A stretch of DNA of 64,000 nt, taken from the NCBI GenBank assembly GCA_029962745.1, contig CM057157.1, forward strand, positions 9,700,587-9,764,586, read 5' to 3'. Source of the DNA: Echinometra lucunter (lineage: Eukaryota > Echinodermata > Echinoidea > Camarodonta > Echinometridae). Under the pieces are notes generated by a model, which saw only the letters and a list, made by a program, of their open reading frames with translations, was not told where the DNA came from and searched no databases. Positions 49,664 to 62,000 of the stretch are shown piece after piece (position 1 is the first letter of the stretch; each line of letters opens with the position of its first letter). The position numbers and the translations under genes are program-made.

Positions 49664-51905
49664 GTGAGTAGATACGGCTTTAGAGCCAGAAAAGTGTTAA
49701 CTGTGCGTAAGGAGGTATGGATTAAAACCCTTCTAGCTCTCAAAATGTGCAGAAAGAGAATGTTAAAGTGTATAAAAATGTTCTTTATTCACAATACATG
49801 TAGGCTCTTGTAGTCCTAAAATTCTTCAATGTTGAGTATTGATGCATCAATTGGTATTACTTTACAATAGGTTTAGTAAGATTGTCTCACACCTCCCTTG
49901 TAATTTATGATTAACTTCTTTGAGGACTTCAGAAGTAAACTACTATCCATGGAGCTCATATTCCAGTAATAAGATGGTATAATCTGTATAGCCTAGTGTG
50001 GTGGTGTCAAAATATAGATCAGTTTCTTGGAAACCAATCACATCTTCTTCTAAATACATTGTGCATAACAATGCATCATGCGTGACAAAGTTAATTGGGA
50101 AGAAGGGGAGTCCTGCCAAGATGTAGCTTGTTTCAAAATTATTTTTAGAATTTGAACTAGAGTGCTGAAAAAACTTCTTGAATTTTTATAGATTACAGAG
50201 TATTAATAGTATTAATAAGGTACTTCTGTGGATTCAGAAAAGGTCAGGATGAGTGAATGTGTGTGAGTGGGGCAGGGGGGCTGAATGGAGGGTGGTGATT
50301 AGTTTAAAGAAATAACATATAGTCAGAGGCCTCAAAGAAAAGGACAGAGGACAGAATTCAAGTAAAAAGGTGATTGGATGGAAGTGTAAATCAATTTGCT
50401 TATATTCTGTCAAGTTTAGCCTGTTAAAGAAATGTTTTTTTTTTTCAATTCAGGTGTGTGTGTGTGTCGGGGGGTGGGGGGGGGGGGGGGTTGAATTTGG
50501 TAAGAAATACCAAAGATTCGTAAATGCTGTGTTTGCAGAAACGCTGAAAACAAAAGTCGCCAGTTTCTTTTGTCTCTTGTTACTTCCATACTACCAACCC
50601 TGGGAGGTTTTTCTTATTGTTTATTAGACAGAAAGCAGCAGACTAGAATAAATTTATGGTAACTCTGCGGGATGAAACAATAAGTAGGAGGGAGAAAGCT
50701 AGAGGGTATGTTTATGGATGTGCAGATATGTTTGGGACCAGACCATAGCCCCATTCATATGACCTTGATTGTGACAGTTGGAGCAGACATTTCTGAACTT
50801 AGCAAATACTGGTTTGATATAAAATCTACCCTAAGGAAATCTAGCTTCTTCATTGGAAAATCCAGAAAGAGCTCCTGTGCATGAACAGGTAATTCATGCA
50901 ATGGCTCCCTTGTATTTTTCATTCTTTTTGGAATATCAATGCGATCTTAGGCAAGAAAAAGACAAAATATATATATCAAGGGAGCAAAGGGAAGTTTTAT
51001 CAATTTAGAGGTCATGACCTCACATTAGCTCTTAGCACCTTCTTTGATCCACACCAAGTTAGGTGTCCTTGGAATGTAGAACATAAGGGAAAGGGAAGTG
51101 AAAATCACATTATCTTCTTGAGGAAGAAACCAGTTTGCGTGAGTTTTCACTTTGGGATGAACCCCACCGAGAATGCTCCCAAAGAGCTCTTGAAAGGGGA
51201 TACCTCATATCAAATTCAATATTTGAAAGCATTCGGATTGTTATTTTGGATCTCTGGAAGTGAGAAAGGTAATAATGTTCTGTGCATTTATCGGTTGACC
51301 TAGTTGCACCAGTGAGGTATTAATGTTGCTGAGCTATGTGGTAATGTTGTTAAAGTTCCGAATGTTGCTTTGGTTATGCCCTAATTGGTCTGAGGAATGG
51401 AGGTAATATTTAAACCATTGCACACTGAATTCTCAAGAAAAGGAGTTTTAAAGACTCTGCACATACTTGACATATATCTATTGTAATCCAAGTAACATCA
51501 ATAGCATCAGTATGTTTTCCGAGCACCATTTGTCTTATTGGCACTCAAGGAGTGCAACTAGAATAGCATATTAATTCATGCATTAAAACTACATATGGAA
51601 CTATTTGAATGTCAAAATACAACTTTATGTCTGCTGAGAATGAAAAGGCTGTCAACTCTGTATTGAAGGACAGGATTTGACCCCCCCCCCCCCTGCAGTC
51701 TGACTCGTAGCAATTTTTTAGCACATGAAATGACTAGCAAATCCATGTTTCAGGGTCCAGAGTGTTAACTTTAATAAGACTTGATAGCATTGATCTCAAA
51801 TTTTTAGGAAAACTGGGTATTCTAATGTTCGTGCTCTTTAGGAGTACAGCTTATTCTCCGCTAACCTCTCCATCTATGCCATCTCTTCTGATTATATTCT
51901 TGCAG
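49664..51905. other. GLIS intron between finger 5 and C-terminal exon
   Basis: Contains a TG/G-rich low-complexity patch (50454-50490) and a C run near 51680-51693. The 135-aa frame at 50896-51303 has no domain features or splice support. Confidence 0.6.
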
Positions 51906-52074
51906 CTGCGGACAAGAGACGAGTTCATCCATGGTGATATTCTTGGGGAATGTTTGACTATTCAACCCCTCCATCCTCTAAGCCATGGGGACAGTCCTCT
52001 GGAACTCAGTGATAGTGGTCTAGGAAGATCACCTCACTCCTCGATGCATGGTACTTCTTCAGACATGTATCCTG
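51906..52074 (+). CDS. GLIS3: GLIS3-like, first C-terminal exon
   Basis: A 169-nt exon with acceptor TTATATTCTTGCAG and donor GTAAGTCT, entering in phase 0 and leaving in phase 1. It begins LRTRDEFIHGDILGECLTIQ and contains PLHPLSHGD and LGRSPHSS, ending SSDMYP plus one base. The LR start after ARKK, the D-x-L-x-x-CLT-x-Q motif and the GRSP...DLY-like ending follow vertebrate GLIS3 in the same order. Confidence 0.9.
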
Positions 52075-52160
52075 GTAAGTCTTGTAAGATGAGATGATGT
52101 TTCGCACTTTTTTATTTTTCAAAAAACAGGTTAGAGAGTGAAGGTCGAATCCTTACCATT

Positions 52161-52760
52161 GATCGGCCGTGATCTGGCAAAACTATGTATCTCTATTTTA
52201 GCGATTACGAGATATTCACATTTGAAGTTTAAATGCTTACCTTTTTTCATGTATTTATTTTTACATCTTGGAATTGTGTTCTATAAGAAGAGGGAAACAT
52301 ATTTTTTTTTTACTTAACTCAAATACGAATTCTTGTGCACATAGATAGTGTGTTTTAAATTCGGCATGTGCAGTTTCAAGCAGGAGATATGTAGTTTTGC
52401 CAGATCATAAGAATCCCGTTAGTGCAGCATGCGCGTATAAGATACGTAGTTCTGCCAGCCACACGACCTGCCTCATGTGGAGGAAAATGATCTGCCAAAA
52501 CAACGTAACTTTACTTACGTACCTTTTCCTGAAAAATAGACGATAGTCCATTTCCGATCAAAAAACTCGAGTTAGTTCTGCCTGCTAAATGACGTCACTT
52601 TTTCCCAAAACGGTGGAAATTTGTGAATTTTATTTTTGAAACGACAAATAGTTATAACATTTGGACACATTAAACATGATATTTTCTAGATTATCATAGA
52701 CCAAAAAACTTAAAAGGTAAAAAAATTGAGATACGCAGTTCTTCCAGATCACGGCCGTGA
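52161..52760. mobile_element. TIR element of about 600 bp
   Basis: The left end CGGCCGTGATCTGGCAAAAC and the reverse complement of the right end CGGCCGTGATCTGGAAGAAC match, and similarity continues through GTATCTC for about 40 bp. The GATCTGCCA/TGCCAGATC theme recurs inside. No coding. It abuts the CAY microsatellite. Confidence 0.8.
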
Positions 52761-52774
52761 TGTCTTTGTCACAG

Positions 52775-53320
52775 CCATCATCACCTCAAACTACCATCAT
52801 CATCGTCTTTATCTTCATCTTCCTTATCATCATCATCAGCAGCATTATCAATATCATCATCATCACCAACACCATCATTTTTATGATCCCCGACATCATC
52901 CCAGTCATCTCAACTACTGCCAAAACTACTACAACCACCACCACCACCACCACCACCACCACCACTATCACCACTATCACCACCACCACAACCACCATCA
53001 CCACTACCACCACCATCACCACTACCACCACCATCACATCCACCACCACCATCACATCCACCACCACCACCACCATTACTACTACTACCACCACTACTAC
53101 CACCACTACTACCACCATTACTACTACTACCACCATTACTACTACTACCACCACCATCACCATCACCACTACAGCCACCACCACCACCACCACCACCACA
53201 ACCACCATCACCACTACCACCACCATCACTTCCACCACCACCACCACCACCACCATCATCATCACCACTACAGCCACCAGCACCAGCGCCACCATCACCA
53301 AACCAATATCATTATTGGAA
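52775..53320. repeat. Long CAC/CAT/ACT microsatellite
   Basis: About 0.5 kb of (CAY)n, (CCA)n and (ACT)n. It yields long poly-His, poly-Thr and, on the other strand, poly-Val/Met frames of up to 205 aa, all without real protein character. It lies in the intron between two GLIS C-terminal exons. Confidence 0.95.
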
Positions 53321-53459
53321 TCATGGTGTTCAGTTATTGTTGATATTTCATTCCATTTATAAAATAAAGGGATTTGTCACCATTAAGCATGAAGCCCGTT
53401 CCGTCACACATCTATTCCTCTTCATTAACATGAAGTTCCTAATCATTCAAAGAATATTT

Positions 53460-55155
53460 AGGTGGTCTGTCGATCATCGACAGATCACCTCTTAATTTTG
53501 TCAGAATTTTCTTTTTTTCTTTTTTATTATTATTTTTATTCCATCGCCACAATTTTTGTCTGTGTGATTTCTCAAAATTGGCTCATTCAATTTTCATGAA
53601 ATTTTCGTCAGTCATCCGGCCTATCGTGGACATGAACATTTCCCTTTTTCAAGGTCATCGGGTCATTGTGACGTCATCCAGGCACCATTTTGTAAATATC
53701 TTCTCATGATCATATCTTCATAACGAATTGTCATTACTGGTTCACATTTGGCATGATGACAGTCCATAATAGTCCAAAGAATTCCATACAGTCATGCGCG
53801 CTCGTCCACGTACGTCCGCGCATCAGTGCACGCGCAAAATGAAAAAATGCTCAGAAACGACTCATATTCATTTTGCACACGTTTCAGGCCATTTTAAGCA
53901 TTTCAAAAATTTCCGCATGTAAGCGCCTGCATGCACGCAAAATGCACGCGCAAGTTCCAGATAACGTAAAAATGCCATTTTTTCACTTGATCTGGAATCC
54001 TGAGACTTTTCTTGACAATTTCCATCCATTTTGAATTGATTTCAACTTACCATAAGGTCGTATGCGCGCGTCAATTTCAAATTCCGCGCGCGCGTCAATT
54101 TCAAATTCCGCGCGTGCGTCAATAGGCTAAATAGTGTAAAGAACATACCTATCTAAAATTTGCCATAGCTCGTTAAAAAGCATGGGGACCCCCCATTTTT
54201 TTTACATTTTCTGAAAGCTTATGAGTTGAAGATTCAATTCATGAAAAAAATCGCAGGAAAAGATGTTGGAACGTCGCCATATTCCCATGGAAACTCAAAA
54301 TTTCATTTTTTCAATTAAGACGTCATATTTTTTACCTTTAATCAAGACTATCTCGCTTATTGTTGGTCGATTTTCAACAGGATTTGAATATGTTGTAGCT
54401 GAGACAGTGCTCTTATAAAGGAATTGCCTTTATTTTTCATTTTGAGAACAGCACATGCTCTAATTTTCCGATAAAAAGAGGCATGTCATTTTTTCGCAAT
54501 TTGCGTGTATTGTCTATGGGACATGACCTCTTCTCCATTCTTAATTCTACATTCCCGTATTTTTTTAGTAACAGCTTCGTTATTTCTTCTCAATTTTCGC
54601 CCAGCTTCAAGGATGTTGTAGCTGAGAAAATATTCTATCTTAAGTGTGCCATTTATTTTTTAATCAGATGTCGGGAACATATCAAAATTTTAACTGGAAG
54701 ATATGACACGAGAATCCCATTTTCCATCTACATGTTATCTCTATGGGCCATATTCTGGTCTATCGGTAAAGCACAATCCTCAGGGGCGACGGTTGGACTC
54801 CTGGCGACGGAGGTGTCAATTTTTATTATTTTTTTTTTGCTCGTTTTTTCCTTTCCTATTACCATCTTCTTCAACTGCTTTTACACATTCAATCACAAAC
54901 AATGCAATAAACCGCGTTATTTTGCCTGTTTTGTCTATTGCTATACAGTGTACAGTAGCTTATGTACAACCCTGATGCAAATCTGATTCGTTAACGTGTA
55001 ACAGACCTTTGGGTCAACTTTTCATTGTACTGCGATATCAAATCGTCCCATTACTATGATGCTAGTCTTCTTCCCAGACGTTTACATTTTCTTCAGTTGA
55101 TCGGGTCATTGTGACGTCATCCAGGTGCCATTTTGTTATTAGGACAGACCACCCA
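53460..55155. mobile_element. TIR element of about 1.7 kb with terminal hairpin
   Basis: It begins with a near-perfect hairpin (53461-53489, GGTGGTCTGTCGAT facing ATCGACAGATCACC). The right end carries GGACAGACCACCC, inverted relative to the left GGTGGTCTGTC. A direct repeat, TCGGGTCATTGTGACGTCAT followed by CCAGG, lies near each end (about 53658 and 55101). Internally GCGCGTCAATTTCAAATTCC is tandemly repeated near 54068-54120. The 167-aa frame at 54483-54986 is hydrophobic and AT-driven, without transposase features. Confidence 0.7.
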
Positions 55156-55209
55156 ATTCGTCCCCAGTGACGAATTAAAAAATCTCGTTTAATCTTTGCT
55201 TTTCTTTAG

Positions 55210-55354
55210 GTATGTACTCCAGTGGTCATTCCAGTAGAAGTGGTACTGCAACTGGAGCATCAAACTATAGCAATCATGCTTCTCCTGTACACAGCTTGCA
55301 GGGGAGTCCTCACAACATACCTACTAGTCAGTCATTAGACTCAGCACAAGAAAG
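55210..55354 (+). CDS. GLIS3: GLIS3-like, second C-terminal exon
   Basis: A 145-nt exon with acceptor TTTGCTTTTCTTTAG, entering in phase 1 and leaving in phase 2. It reads GMYSSGHSSRSGTATGASN, then HASPVHSLQGSPHN and SLDSAQER. This tracks vertebrate GLIS3 (SSNYSSRSGTAAGA, NVQGSPHN, an AER-like motif). The donor AAAG|GTTTGA is weak. Reading through it adds about 34 residues before a stop at 55455-55457, so a short isoform is conceivable. Confidence 0.87.
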
Positions 55355-55803
55355 GTTTGAAGAACTCTCCTTTTTTCATTTATATATACCTTTCATTACT
55401 TCATTACCTAAAAGAAGATACTGTGTTAGGCACATATTTACTGGGTTTACCCACTAAAAATTGATTGACACAAAGTTCTCACAAAGTCTCGTGTAACTTT
55501 ATTAGCACTTCTTCACAAGTATTGTTCATTTTTCTTTATTGGAATCACCATAGTTCCTCTTTATATTTTAGGTTTGAATATGTGGCTATAAGTCCTATAA
55601 CTAATCCAGCAATGAATATGTTGTTTCAAGAGTTTTGTTAATGAATTAAACATGTAAGTAGTAGTACAAAAAATGAATTTGTTTGGTATTTCATTTGTGC
55701 ATCCAGCTCTCTTTGATGTGATGAAAGGTATGTATCATATTGATTGAAATTAATATTTTTGTGTTTCATATCCTCTTCCACTCACTGTTCATCCCAATTG
55801 TAG
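55355..55803. other. Short GLIS intron
   Basis: 449 bp, AT-rich, ending in ATCCCAATTGTAG. Nothing else recognised. Confidence 0.75.
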
Positions 55804-55937
55804 GCGGCCGTTTCCTCCTCAGCCTCCAATGCTAACAACAAGAAGAACATTCCCCCCTGCCCTTCCCCCTCGGAGGATACTACCAGGCTTCAATAACATT
55901 CCCCTCAAACCAAGACCCCCTGCAATACACTCCCCAG
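55804..55937 (+). CDS. GLIS3: GLIS3-like, third C-terminal exon (proline/arginine-rich)
   Basis: A 134-nt exon entering in phase 2 and leaving in phase 1, with donor GTAAGGAG. With the preceding AG it reads RRPFPPQPPMLTTRRTF, then PPALPPRRILPGFNN and IPLKPRPPAIHSP. The proline-rich, basic character suits the GLIS C-terminal activation region, but residue-level similarity is weaker than upstream. There is no stop codon, so at least one further coding exon must follow. None downstream in this window is convincing. Confidence 0.78.
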
Positions 55938-55954
55938 GTAAGGAGCAGTGGTAG

Positions 55955-56175
55955 AAAAGGGTGTGGTGATGGTAAAGGTGGTGGTAGTGGTGTGGTAAAG
56001 CTTGTTGAGATGTTGGTGTTGGTGGTATCTGTAATGTTGGTTGGTGTGGTGGTGGTGGTCATTGTTGTCATGATTTTGGTCATTGTTGTCATGATTTTGG
56101 TGTCGGTGGTGAGGATGGTGATGGTGATATTGGCAGTGATGTTTGTAATTGTGGTAGTGGTTGTTAATGATTTGG
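55955..56175. repeat. GGT/GTT-rich simple repeat
   Basis: Interrupted (GGTGGT), (GTTGTC) and (GATGGT) tracts just after the exon donor. Poly-Val and poly-Thr frames here are translations of the repeat. Confidence 0.88.
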
Positions 56176-58481
56176 TTACTTAGTAGAGGTGGTAGTATTA
56201 ATAGTATTGGCTGTTGACGCATGAATGGTGATGGTAGAAGTGTATTGGTAATCAAATTGCTCTCTAAAAAAAGTATTGGTAAAGAAGTTGCTTCATAAGA
56301 AAGTATTGATAAAGATTTGAATAGATAAAGGAATAGAAACAGAAAGTACTTTGACAGAAATCATGATAGTGGTATATGTAATTATGTGTACAATGCCCAC
56401 TGTATTTCAGAATACTCTGAAGTTGGACATCTCTGTAGCTACTCCTATGTTTCTTCAGAGTCTGAAATTGCATTTAATTTTTTTTTCATTGCTTCATTTC
56501 CTGCTAGAGGAACTAAGATCATCACATCATCAAATTTCCCCCAAATGATTCACAAATCTCTCCAAGATGGTTTTGTTGTAGCTTTCTTGTCTTTCAAATT
56601 GGAAATGAGGCGGGGAAACTCTGCTGATTCATCACCAAAGCAAATCCAAACAAGCTATTCTACTCTAAACCTGCTTTAAAATTTGTGACATATGAAGTGT
56701 CAAGTGCCATTGTAATCAAAATGAAGTGTTGGCTACCGAAAAAATGTCTCTGCAGAAACTTGGGGCCATGCAATGTCAGATGAAGACATAGAGATGAAAA
56801 ATCGCCCTACAAATCTTAGATTTTTATGACAAAGTGAGAGAACATGTCTGGATTCGTTCACGCGACGACATCAAAACCGTCCCCCTCTTTATACCATGAA
56901 CAAAAGAATTATGAGCTGAGAGTGAGGGACGTTTACTGTCGAAGGAAGGGATATAAAAAGATGAAGGTGAAATAATGTCTGATGGAGGTGACAAATTGCC
57001 CCCTCATTAATCAACCATCATAAAGCTGGTTTAACGAATCCATTGTATGAAGGGAATATGACATGAAAGAAATATGAAAATGGGGGCTTATGGGGAGTTA
57101 TCCCTTTTTGTAACCTGTCATATGTCCTGCAACTGTAGCTAACAAAAGATATCTTTGTAACTGTCCTACAAATGAAAGATGTCTCTATTGTTCAGCTTTT
57201 ATTGACAATATTTTAGTGTCAGCCTTTTTTGAAATAATAGAATAAAGAGAAGCATTGTACTGTTTGAAAAAAAATGAACTTGTATCTTCCATGTACATAT
57301 ACAAAGTCTTATTTAAAAATTTAGGGTGTGCTGTCTTAAAGGGACCTTCTAAATAAGTTGTCAGCCCCATGAAACTTTACCTGCCATTTTCTGTGCAAAA
57401 GGTTAAGGAGAAGTGTAAAAAGAGAATAACATAAAATTGTACGGTACACGTTTGTACAGGTCCATCATGTAGTCTTCCTAAAATAGTCTTCCTGCTTTTC
57501 CTGCTCATGTACAATTTGTATTTCCTAGCATTTTAGATCAAAATATAATAAACAAACATCATTAAAAGAAGATGCTGTTGGGCTTTTGGTTAACTTCACT
57601 ACGTTCTTCAAAGTATCAAACTGACGGTTCTTTGTTTTGCTTGCCTGTCATAGAAGTGTGTACTCATGGTTCATGGAATGAAAAACTTCAATTTTTAATG
57701 TTTTGTAAAAGCACTTTCAACTTTTTCATTTATTTATTTATTTTTATAAAAGATGTGGGCCTTTTTTGCATGAGAGATGGCACAGAGACAATGCAAATAT
57801 TAACAAAATATTGCATGGCTTTTATTTGGTCAAATATCATTTCTACTCAATTTGGCCCCATCCAAGCTAACACTTTCTCATATACTTTTTTTTTAATTTA
57901 AAAATCCTTATGGTTTTAGAGGACTACAGTCCTGATATCATTTCTAGATGTGTCTAAAATTATGATTAGAAGTTATAATTCCCCAAGCCCTGAACCATAC
58001 TATCGAGAAAATGCCATTGATAATGATATTGTGTATCAAAATAGAATCCTACAATTCATGATAGGTCTTGTAAACTTTGTGAACTGTTATTTGTCTATGG
58101 TAAATGATCAGTGTTGATTTAACTTTCTCTAGGGATTGGTGCAAAGTAAATACACATCCAGACCTATTTGTTCACGATATATTTCACTTTTGGACAAGTT
58201 ACTTTTCGGTAAATATGCTAAGCTATTTTTGTTATTTGTTCAAATCAATTGACTTGGCTTGTAAAGCATATCTTTTTCAGACTTAAAAGAGATTTCAGCC
58301 ATTTAAAATAAAAACTTGACCTTCTTGGTTTAAGTTTGTTACAAGCCATTCATAGTAAGTTTTGTATGCTTTCAGTAAAAACCAAAAGAATCTGTTGACA
58401 GATGATTTTTTAAAGTTTTTAAACTAATGGAGTGTCTTCTTTTCTCAATGCATAAATCAATATCTATTGATAATTGATGGA
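56176..58481. other. Intron or 3' flank, no exon recognised
   Basis: AT-rich. A frame at 56409-56679 follows a TATTTCAG acceptor and would be in phase with the last exon, ending in TAA. Its sequence is Phe/Ser-rich and unlike GLIS, so it is recorded only as a weak candidate terminal exon. Confidence 0.4.
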
Positions 58482-59040
58482 GGTGTTATGGTGTTGTGGT
58501 TCATTCATTCGACTCTCAGTCACAGGGTTGAGGGTTCGAGTCCCAGCCCAGCACTAATGGCTTTTGGCAAGACATTAATCCACATTTGCCACTCTCACCC
58601 AGATGTTTAAAGGGGCCTTCACAATTGAACGTGCGATCGTTTGCAACCATTCCGTCACATGGTATGTTGCACACAATCGCAAACGGTCGCAAACAGTTGC
58701 ACAGCCAATTGTGAAATGGGCATAACCCACTGACTACCGAATTCTTTCATTCCCATAGACTTGATACAGGGGCCATCCGGTTCCAGAAGCCAATCGGTTA
58801 AATTGGGTACCTAATAGGATGCGAAGGTATGTGGGTATGTGAGTGGATTACCATGCATGTGCACGTCCATAGAATGGACAACTGGCTGGAATGCTCCCGA
58901 GGGAGTGGAGAATGGGTACAGTAATGTGCAGAATTCATTGATGTGCAGAATAATTCATTCCAGTGATGGGGTAATATTAGTACTGTAAGTACTTTGATCA
59001 GTTTATACTGTCAAAGCACTTTATAACAATTATCACCAAT
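58482..59040 (+). mobile_element. tRNA-derived SINE, long copy with nested MITE
   Basis: The head GAGGTGTTATGGTGTTGTGG precedes the B-box GGTTCGAGTCC (58533-58543) and GCACTAATGGCTTTTGGCAA. A body with GGGTACCTAATAGGATGCG and CTCCCGAGGGAG ends near TCAAAGCACTTTATAACA. The head is the same family as the copies at 45619 and 848. A palindromic element is inserted at 58611-58722. Confidence 0.82.
58611..58722. mobile_element. Small palindromic MITE inside SINE
   Basis: The left end GGGGCCTTCACAATTG and the reverse complement of the right end GCCCATTTCACAATTG face each other over about 110 bp. Internal GCGATCGTTTGCAACC pairs with GGTCGCAAACAG-like sequence. It interrupts SINE sequence, so it is the younger insertion. 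Confidence 0.72.
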
Positions 59041-62000
59041 ATCTGAAATTCCTCTAAGAGAATTACAAAACCTTAGGCTTCTTTTCATAAGTCTGAGCCG
59101 AATTTAACCTAAGCCTTTTACGGGATTCCCACTCAGCGTCTTTTGGTCCACTCTCCTCCTGTTCCTCCATAGACAAAAGAATGGGGAATTGGGAAAGCCA
59201 ATGTGAATACCCTGATGCAGAGAAGCTGATAAAAACTGATGGACGCGACTTTTGATAAGCTACCTTATGAAATATGATATGTGTGTGTAGATTGAAAATC
59301 AGTTTTAAACATTGTGATTAAATGTGATATGAACAGTAGGAAAAGTATCTGTCAAGTCCAGAATATATGTCAAATGAAACAAGTTTAGTTACGGAGGGTT
59401 TTATTGGTGTAATGTCTTGCATTTCTTGTCTTCACATACCTGTAGTATCCCAGAAAAAGAAAACAAGGCTTTCATTTCCTTGAATTATTTGAGTCATGTA
59501 CAAAATTTGAAGAAAAAAGTATTTTATCCTAGATGAACTACTAGTATTATCATAACTTTAGTAAACCAAGGAGGGGTAACTCCGGAGAAGTAAACCGACA
59601 TGCATATGATAACGACAGAAGAACACTAGGAATATTGTAGGTTATATGTCCGTGCATTTCCGAGAAAACTTATTGCTTCATTCATAAATAAAAAAACAGG
59701 AGGGGGATACAGGGGAAATCCCCCAATATGTACCTCGAATTTCAACATTTTGCAGTTTGATTGATTAATGCTATTGTTTTACTGTATTCCATATCCTTCA
59801 TAGATGGAACAGCTATATAGTAAAGCAAAGAATCTGATGAATGGATGTATTGATCTGCTTTTCAAATGTAAATCAATCTTTATTGATATTATGAATTAAA
59901 TTAGGCAAAAATTTGATTGATCTTATCAGTTACATATAACTGCCTATATAACTACACTTCCCTACAGGATAGTAACTTGTTATTCCCAATCTTACTCTTG
60001 ATTTGACCAAATGAATTGAATTTCACAAAATTCTTTGTATTTTGCAGATCAATTTCAGATACAATCATTCCATTTTCTTCCACATTGATTTGGAAATAAA
60101 TATTTTGATAAAATGATAAATGTTTGTTCTCTACTTTGTTATATCTGGATGATAAGTATTTACTCATCTATCATATCCAGCCAGCTTTTATCAGCCTCAT
60201 AACTGTTTGCAACTACTCGTAATGTTGCTTAATAACTGCTTCTTTTGTGATGTTAAGATATCTTTGTCCAACTCACAATCAGAGAGATGAATTACACTTG
60301 CTGAAAGAAATTCCAGTGTCAGAAGTTCAATAACTAATTCACCATTGAAGATATTTACTATTCCTATACTTTGTTACCATTGCCTTTTGCTATGCACGAT
60401 ATAAAAGAGCGATAATGTGGGTGTATCGTACGTGACACAAATTATTCATAAAGTTCATGGTTTTTATTCCTTCATGCTACAACCATTTACTGTTGTTGAT
60501 TAGGTATTGTGATATTGTTTATTACACAAATGGCTGAGATATTAAAAACAGTAATTTGCCTTATCATTTTGGGGGGTATTTTTTTTTTTATTAAACATAG
60601 TCAGTGCTATCAAATATAATGGTACTGAATGTGACAAAATAATGATTGTCCAATTCCACTGCTGGATCACACTCTTGCATAAATAAGAAAAATCTATTGT
60701 AAGAATAGAAGAAAATATAAATAGGTTGATCGCCCAAAGATGACTTGGTGTATTATCCACTTCAAAGTTTATACTGCTTACAAAGTAGCAATATTCTTCA
60801 TAATTTTAATCTTTATACAAGTACAGCTATGCACCTACCAGTAATAATTCTTTCCAGAAACCCCGCTGTTCATTGAGCTGCACTGGATAGAAATACGGTC
60901 CAGTGGTCATTTTGTTCAAGAGAATTTTTCACCTTTGGTACAAGATCACTATCACTGCTTTTTATCAAATTCCTAATCTACTTGACAAGGCATAAATGTC
61001 AAACCACAAGCAAATATATTTTGACTTCTGCATTATATAATTCTTTACAGTATATTTTCTATTGTGCTGGGGCAGAATTGCTCTAGTAATTTTCTTGTCT
61101 TGTCCTATTTTAGAGCAAAGTTTGAAACTATGCAGGCCAAAGCTAGTAGCCACAGATGTAGGGTCATTTACCAGTAAGAATTTTATGATATTGAAATCCA
61201 AGTTCAAAAAGAATCACGTTAAAGTATCCTTAGTCTGTATGAATTTAGTGACATTGATTTTATATCTAATACATATCTGCAACATATCAACCAGAAGCAT
61301 TATTCTATTTGAAACTGCAACAAAACAAATCAAAATTGATTATTTATTGTTTTAAAGTTTGTCTTAAAAGATAATAACATTTTCAAGTGAAAAATAGCAC
61401 TGACTGATTTTTTCCCTGAAATATCCCAAAATGATTGAAAGAAAAATACATATTTATAGAAAGTTTGGATGAAATTGTATTGTGCTATGAAAATGTGGTA
61501 ATTTGTGTATTGCTCTGTTTTGTTTTTCTTTCATTTGGCAGAAACACTGACATTGAAGGGTGTTTTTTTGGTTGGGGGAGAATAAATAATGCATTCACTT
61601 TTCTTTGGTCATAACACTTAAGCCCACTGCATATTATACAATCTGACTGCGACCTGATTTTGGAACAAATGGCATTTCGCATTAATTATGAAAGTTTACA
61701 CTAGTAAAATGATCATATTTTAAGTTCGGAAGGGGGGATAGGAATACTAAAATCAAAATTTTGGTTAACTGCAAGCCCTGTGGTTGGAGTAAAGGCCAAA
61801 TCATTTTCAAATCGTAGCTGATCGCAAGACTGCCATGACGTCACTACGATTCGGAATTGCAATAGCCCGAAATGTTGATTTTAGTGTTAACATGATTATT
61901 CGGAACTTTGATCATTAAGATTTTACATGTTTTGAAGGTTTAAAAGTTTTATAAATTTTCATATGTAGTCTTTTTAGTACTCTGTCTTTGTTGGCTATCT

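Noticed and set aside
52726..53362. Poly-His (205 aa) and poly-Thr (201 aa) open frames, and the opposite-strand poly-Val frame
   Set aside because: All are translations of a CAY microsatellite, open in several frames at once, without splice or family support.
54483..54986. 167-aa hydrophobic frame as a possible membrane protein or transposase
   Set aside because: Phe/Ile/Ser-rich by base composition, inside a TIR element, with no conserved motif or catalytic residues.
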